A DNA stretch of 64,000 nucleotides, taken from positions 189,581-253,580 of the forward strand of contig VZRS01001745.1 of the NCBI GenBank assembly GCA_013398055.1, written 5' to 3'. The position numbers and the translations under genes were made by a program. The notes below the pieces were generated by a model. That model was not told where the DNA came from, did not search any database, and saw nothing but the letters and a program-made list of their open reading frames with translations. Below, one piece after another: positions 61,701 through 64,000 of the stretch. This DNA is from Ifrita kowaldi (taxonomy: Eukaryota; Chordata; Aves; Passeriformes; Cinclosomatidae). The number at the start of each line of letters is the position of its first letter. Position 1 is the first letter of the stretch.

Positions 61701-63370
61701 GTCTCAGGGAATAGAGCAGGTCTATGCAGTGAGGAAGCAGCTAAGGTACAGAGCTGTCTGCAATGCTCTCAGTCTATACTACTATATCTACTTTTGTATT
61801 TTATTAATTTGGCTTTCAGCTAAAGGGCAGTGCTGATGCACTATTTGATGAATCTATTTCCCACATGTCATGAGTCTATTTCTCCCAGCCTTTGATACCT
61901 CTCCATATCATTGTAGATAACCACTAAGAGCTGCTGTACTCTTTAAAGTTACTTGAATAAATGGAGGTTTTAAATTCCAAACTCTGTAGCAGATGCACAA
62001 GGAACTGGCTCAGAAGATCATCTAGCTTGCTTTTGTCTTGTCATTGCAACAAGGGGAGGGAGAAGGTAGCAGTGTCTCTTAACAGCGGGAAATAGCAGAA
62101 TATATTTAAATATGGTAATAAATGTCCTTTAACATACGACAGAAAGTATGTGGAAAGAGAATTATTCACGCCTGATGAAGTGCCAGAAAGACATAACCTG
62201 TCCTTCTTCCCCACTGTGAATGACATCAAGAACCACATTCATGAAGTGCAGAAGTCCCTAAGGAATGGAGAGATGGTGTATAATTCAGAAAGTATCCCAG
62301 CAACGGTATGTTGGCCTTTGTGTATCTTTTTGGTTTTTGGAGTTTAATACTGGAAATCTTATTTTTTACCACTTAGCTGTATTTCATCCAAAATTCTCTG
62401 TGACTTTATATTTCCAGCAGCAGTATTTTCAGTGGAATCTCTGGCTGAGCAAGATTGGCTTGAATGTGAATAAAACCTTCTGACCTTATTCGGTATTTAT
62501 CTCATCAGCGTTAGATTGCTGTTAGTTGATTTCACAAATTACACAGTACTAGCACTTCTTGATGACTGCATGAACTGGAAGCCATTGGTGTAGAAAAATT
62601 GACATGTGGCATAAAATTTTATTCATGACTTTGTCACTGTCTGTGTTTTGAAGAAGTTACTACTACTTTTCAGTAGCTGAAAAATTGGGGACAAAGTGTG
62701 TCTCAGGTGCAGTCTAAATTAGGACTTACAAAACATTTTGAATATGTAAATAGTAATAAATGTGCTTTATAGCAAGTGAAGTAAGCTTGGGGTTGAGTCT
62801 TCCAAATGCTCAGTAATTCTTAAATCTTGTTCCATAATTTTCTTCCATGTATTGAGTAATAAAGGGTACACAGTGATCCTAATTTTCCCAGTTATGAGGC
62901 TGACTGTTAAGAAATTGCTGATTTAAAATCAGCTTTGACAAACAGTACTGTTAAATCATGCTGTGTCATCAGTCTTTTCCCTCTCCCTACACTGTTGTAG
63001 CCCAGGTGAGTGAGTGTGCTTGTTAGCTAGCCAAATGGTTTGACTATTTTCTATTTTAAAGTCGTTAAACTGTCATGAGCAGATAAAGCAGATTAACCTT
63101 CCTGATACAGTGCATGTTTAAAAATCTTTTACAGTAGGTTTTTTTTATGTGAAACAAGAGCTCAAAAAATGCATAATTATAAGAAAATAAGAAAGTGTAG
63201 TTTTAGACACTTTTCCTATCAGTCCTGTGTTGAGCCTGTGTTCCTGTAGACAAGCTTATACCCTTTCTGAGAACTGAGATCTTCTTCCTTTCAGCTGCAA
63301 TGGACCACAGACAGTGGGAATGTCCTCACAGAAACCGTGACTGTTGCGTTTGCCTCACCACCTTCAGATG
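46614..63370 (+). CDS. CARF: CARF (ALS2CR8), N-terminal and DNA-binding part, 3' incomplete
   Basis: Eleven coding exons join in phase for 532 codons plus one base; human CARF has about 725, so the C-terminal region lies beyond the window. Conserved segments include CMDSRDPLFGQSDS, QVIIPPGQLLDV, SYILHPQASL, RIGDSYRGYCVSETELESV, GTRQSPSPAKPATRLMWKS, RAIVMECQYGPRRKGFQ, ATCPARIYIKKVQKFPEYR, QEKAFNMLKKNLIDAGG, RWYVQLPTQQAHQYHEME and HNLSFFPTVNDIKNHIHEV. CARF is the calcium-responsive transcription factor that binds the CaRE1 element of the BDNF promoter; the conserved middle (exons 6-10 here) is the ALS2CR8/DNA-binding region. Two in-frame start codons exist (46,614 and 46,647). The second (MEGSND) matches the mammalian start MEQSND better. 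All donors and acceptors are GT-AG. Confidence 0.95.
48282..48503 (+). CDS. CARF: CARF coding exon 2
   Basis: The acceptor is cctctgtgaaag (an in-frame TGA just upstream fixes it) and the donor CCCATG|GTGAGT. Encodes QLTCMDSRDPLFGQSDSAT, a Pro/Gly/Ser-rich middle, and EEFHLAEQPRQPLCELQPL. It is much richer in GC than neighbouring exons and diverges most from the mammalian protein. Confidence 0.88.
49506..49626 (+). CDS. CARF: CARF coding exon 3
   Basis: The acceptor is tgccttacag and the donor GCAG|GGTGAG, read as CAG G|GTGAGT. Encodes MIVASQSEDGQVLHVIPSA then QPGVTQVIIPPGQLLDV. Confidence 0.93.
51829..51958 (+). CDS. CARF: CARF coding exon 4
   Basis: The acceptor is tttttatag and the donor GCCAG|GTAGGT. 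Encodes DILEEKCDDGNLQTVVVAS, ADSASSYILHPQASLTVS and KKTTA. Confidence 0.92.
53508..53592 (+). CDS. CARF: CARF coding exon 5
   Basis: The acceptor is ttttttcag and the donor TGTGAG|GTGGGC. Encodes VVEDPFPIPLQPLPLNTPA then WARRLRSCE. Confidence 0.93.
53593..57541 (+). other. CARF intron 5
   Basis: A 3.9-kb intron, the largest complete one between CARF coding exons here. It contains a CTC microsatellite near 55,890. No exon or transposon recognised. Confidence 0.7.
55890..55906. repeat. CTC trinucleotide microsatellite
   Basis: Five to six CTC/TCC units in an intron of CARF, forming part of a pyrimidine tract. Confidence 0.85.
57542..57731 (+). CDS. CARF: CARF coding exon 6
   Basis: The acceptor is ttccatgcag and the donor GCAG|GTAACT. 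Encodes RIGDSYRGYCVSETELESV, LTLHKQQTQSVWGTRQSP and TRLMWKSQYVPYDGIPFVN, nearly unchanged from mammals. Confidence 0.96.
59912..60032 (+). CDS. CARF: CARF coding exon 7
   Basis: The acceptor is tgtttccag and the donor GCAAG|GTGAGA. Encodes SRAIVMECQYGPRRKGFQ, PKKAGEQESTSGQ and LYKATCPA. Basic, Cys-containing segment of the DNA-binding core. Confidence 0.95.
60932..61075 (+). CDS. CARF: CARF coding exon 8
   Basis: The acceptor is ctccttggaag and the donor CTCAG|GTGAAA. Encodes IYIKKVQKFPEYRVPTDPK, IDKKVIRMEQEKAFNMLKK and NLIDAGGVL. Confidence 0.95.
61512..61745 (+). CDS. CARF: CARF coding exon 9
   Basis: The acceptor is ccttcccag and the donor CTAAG|GTACAG. Encodes WYVQLPTQQAHQYHEMETS, a Ser/Pro stretch, a run of five Glu from GAG repeats (SSPEEEEEVVRDEN), and HPQVADKIRELVSQGIEQV. 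Confidence 0.95.
62143..62305 (+). CDS. CARF: CARF coding exon 10
   Basis: The acceptor is acatacgacag and the donor GCAACG|GTATGT. Encodes KYVERELFTPDEVPERHN, LSFFPTVNDIKNHIHEVQK and SLRNGEMVYNSESIPAT. Confidence 0.95.
63295..63370 (+). CDS. CARF: CARF coding exon 11
   Basis: The acceptor is cctttcag and the donor GATG|GTAGGA. Encodes LQWTTDSGNVLTETVTVAF then ASPPSD. The exon ends in phase 1, and the next exon is outside the window. Confidence 0.92.
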
Positions 63371-64000
63371 GTAGGACTGCATGTATAACCTGTCTGTCTC
63401 CAAATGTGTTTTATCAGCTATGTCACAGAAATTCACTTTCCTTCCAGGGAGGTTGCTGTCATTGCTCAGGTGAACTTAAGATGGATTATTTTGCTGTAAC
63501 TATTTTGGTTTACTTTTTTTTAACTATTTGACTGCATTTGTGGAAAAAATGTGCATAGTCATGATGTTGTTGGCAGAAGTATTAAAATTATACATTTGCC
63601 TTTTACTTAGCATCTTCAAGCAAGCAAAGATTGTAATGGGATGGTTATCTGGAAAGAACATTTTACCTTGGACGAGGGTGCTAATAACACCTGTTTAGAG
63701 AGAATTAAGTTACTACTGAACAGATATGTCTGTCAGGGGACATAATACCCAGGATCCAACTGGGTACTTGAGTTCCCAGATGTCTCGTGCTTCACATCTA
63801 CTTAAATGTCTTGCTGAAAGGGACTTCAGTGCACATTGAGACTCCTGCTTCTCACAAAGTCATTGGCTTGATGAGTTCCAGTGCCAGGATCAGGCACCGA
63901 ACAACAAGCATTATATTTCTGTTGCTGGAATTGGGAGCACTCTTTTCCATTTTTGCTTGATGCTTAGAATAGAAATAGAAACATGGGTGTTAAGTGTCAG
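63371..64000 (+). other. CARF intron 11 (5' part)
   Basis: Starts at GTAGGA and runs to the window end. No further CARF exon is recognised before 64,000. Confidence 0.75.

Overview
This is vertebrate, almost certainly avian, genomic DNA. Genes are split by GT-AG introns, CR1 LINE 3' ends carry the bird-type terminal repeat, introns are compact, and gene order matches the FAM117B - ICA1L - WDR12 - CARF block of human 2q33. I cannot name the species. Coding models were built by reading exons, phases and splice sites by hand; comparisons with other vertebrates are from memory, not from a database search.

Layout. (1) 1-12,210, + strand: the last four coding exons of FAM117B (exons at 1759, 2915, 3963 and 6292; stop at 6608-6610), then a 3' UTR of about 5.6 kb ending near an AATAAA at 12,186. 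(2) 12,211-34,790: no intact gene is visible. Seven exon fossils of ICA1L lie in order on the minus strand (30,800 down to 16,553), each matching a successive part of the ICA1L/ICA1 protein but carrying frameshifts, stop codons or damaged splice sites. ICA1L is thus a unitary pseudogene in its syntenic position. A solo LTR (28,828-30,657, 6-bp target duplication) sits directly at the splice donor of the first fossil exon. Its presumed U3 contains a 110-bp unit repeated 10.8 times without a mismatch. (3) 34,790-42,809, minus strand: complete WDR12, 13 coding exons, 423 codons plus stop, all phases consistent. (4) 42,290-43,290: CpG island with a 219-base run of N, the probable shared promoter of WDR12 and CARF. 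(5) 46,603-63,370, + strand: eleven coding exons of CARF (533 codons begun); the C-terminal exons lie beyond the window.

The genes do not form a pathway. WDR12 is a ribosome-assembly factor, CARF a calcium-responsive transcription factor, FAM117B a poorly characterised protein, and ICA1L was a BAR-domain (arfaptin-homology) protein. The exceptional feature is the fossil gene and the tandemly expanded LTR lodged in it.
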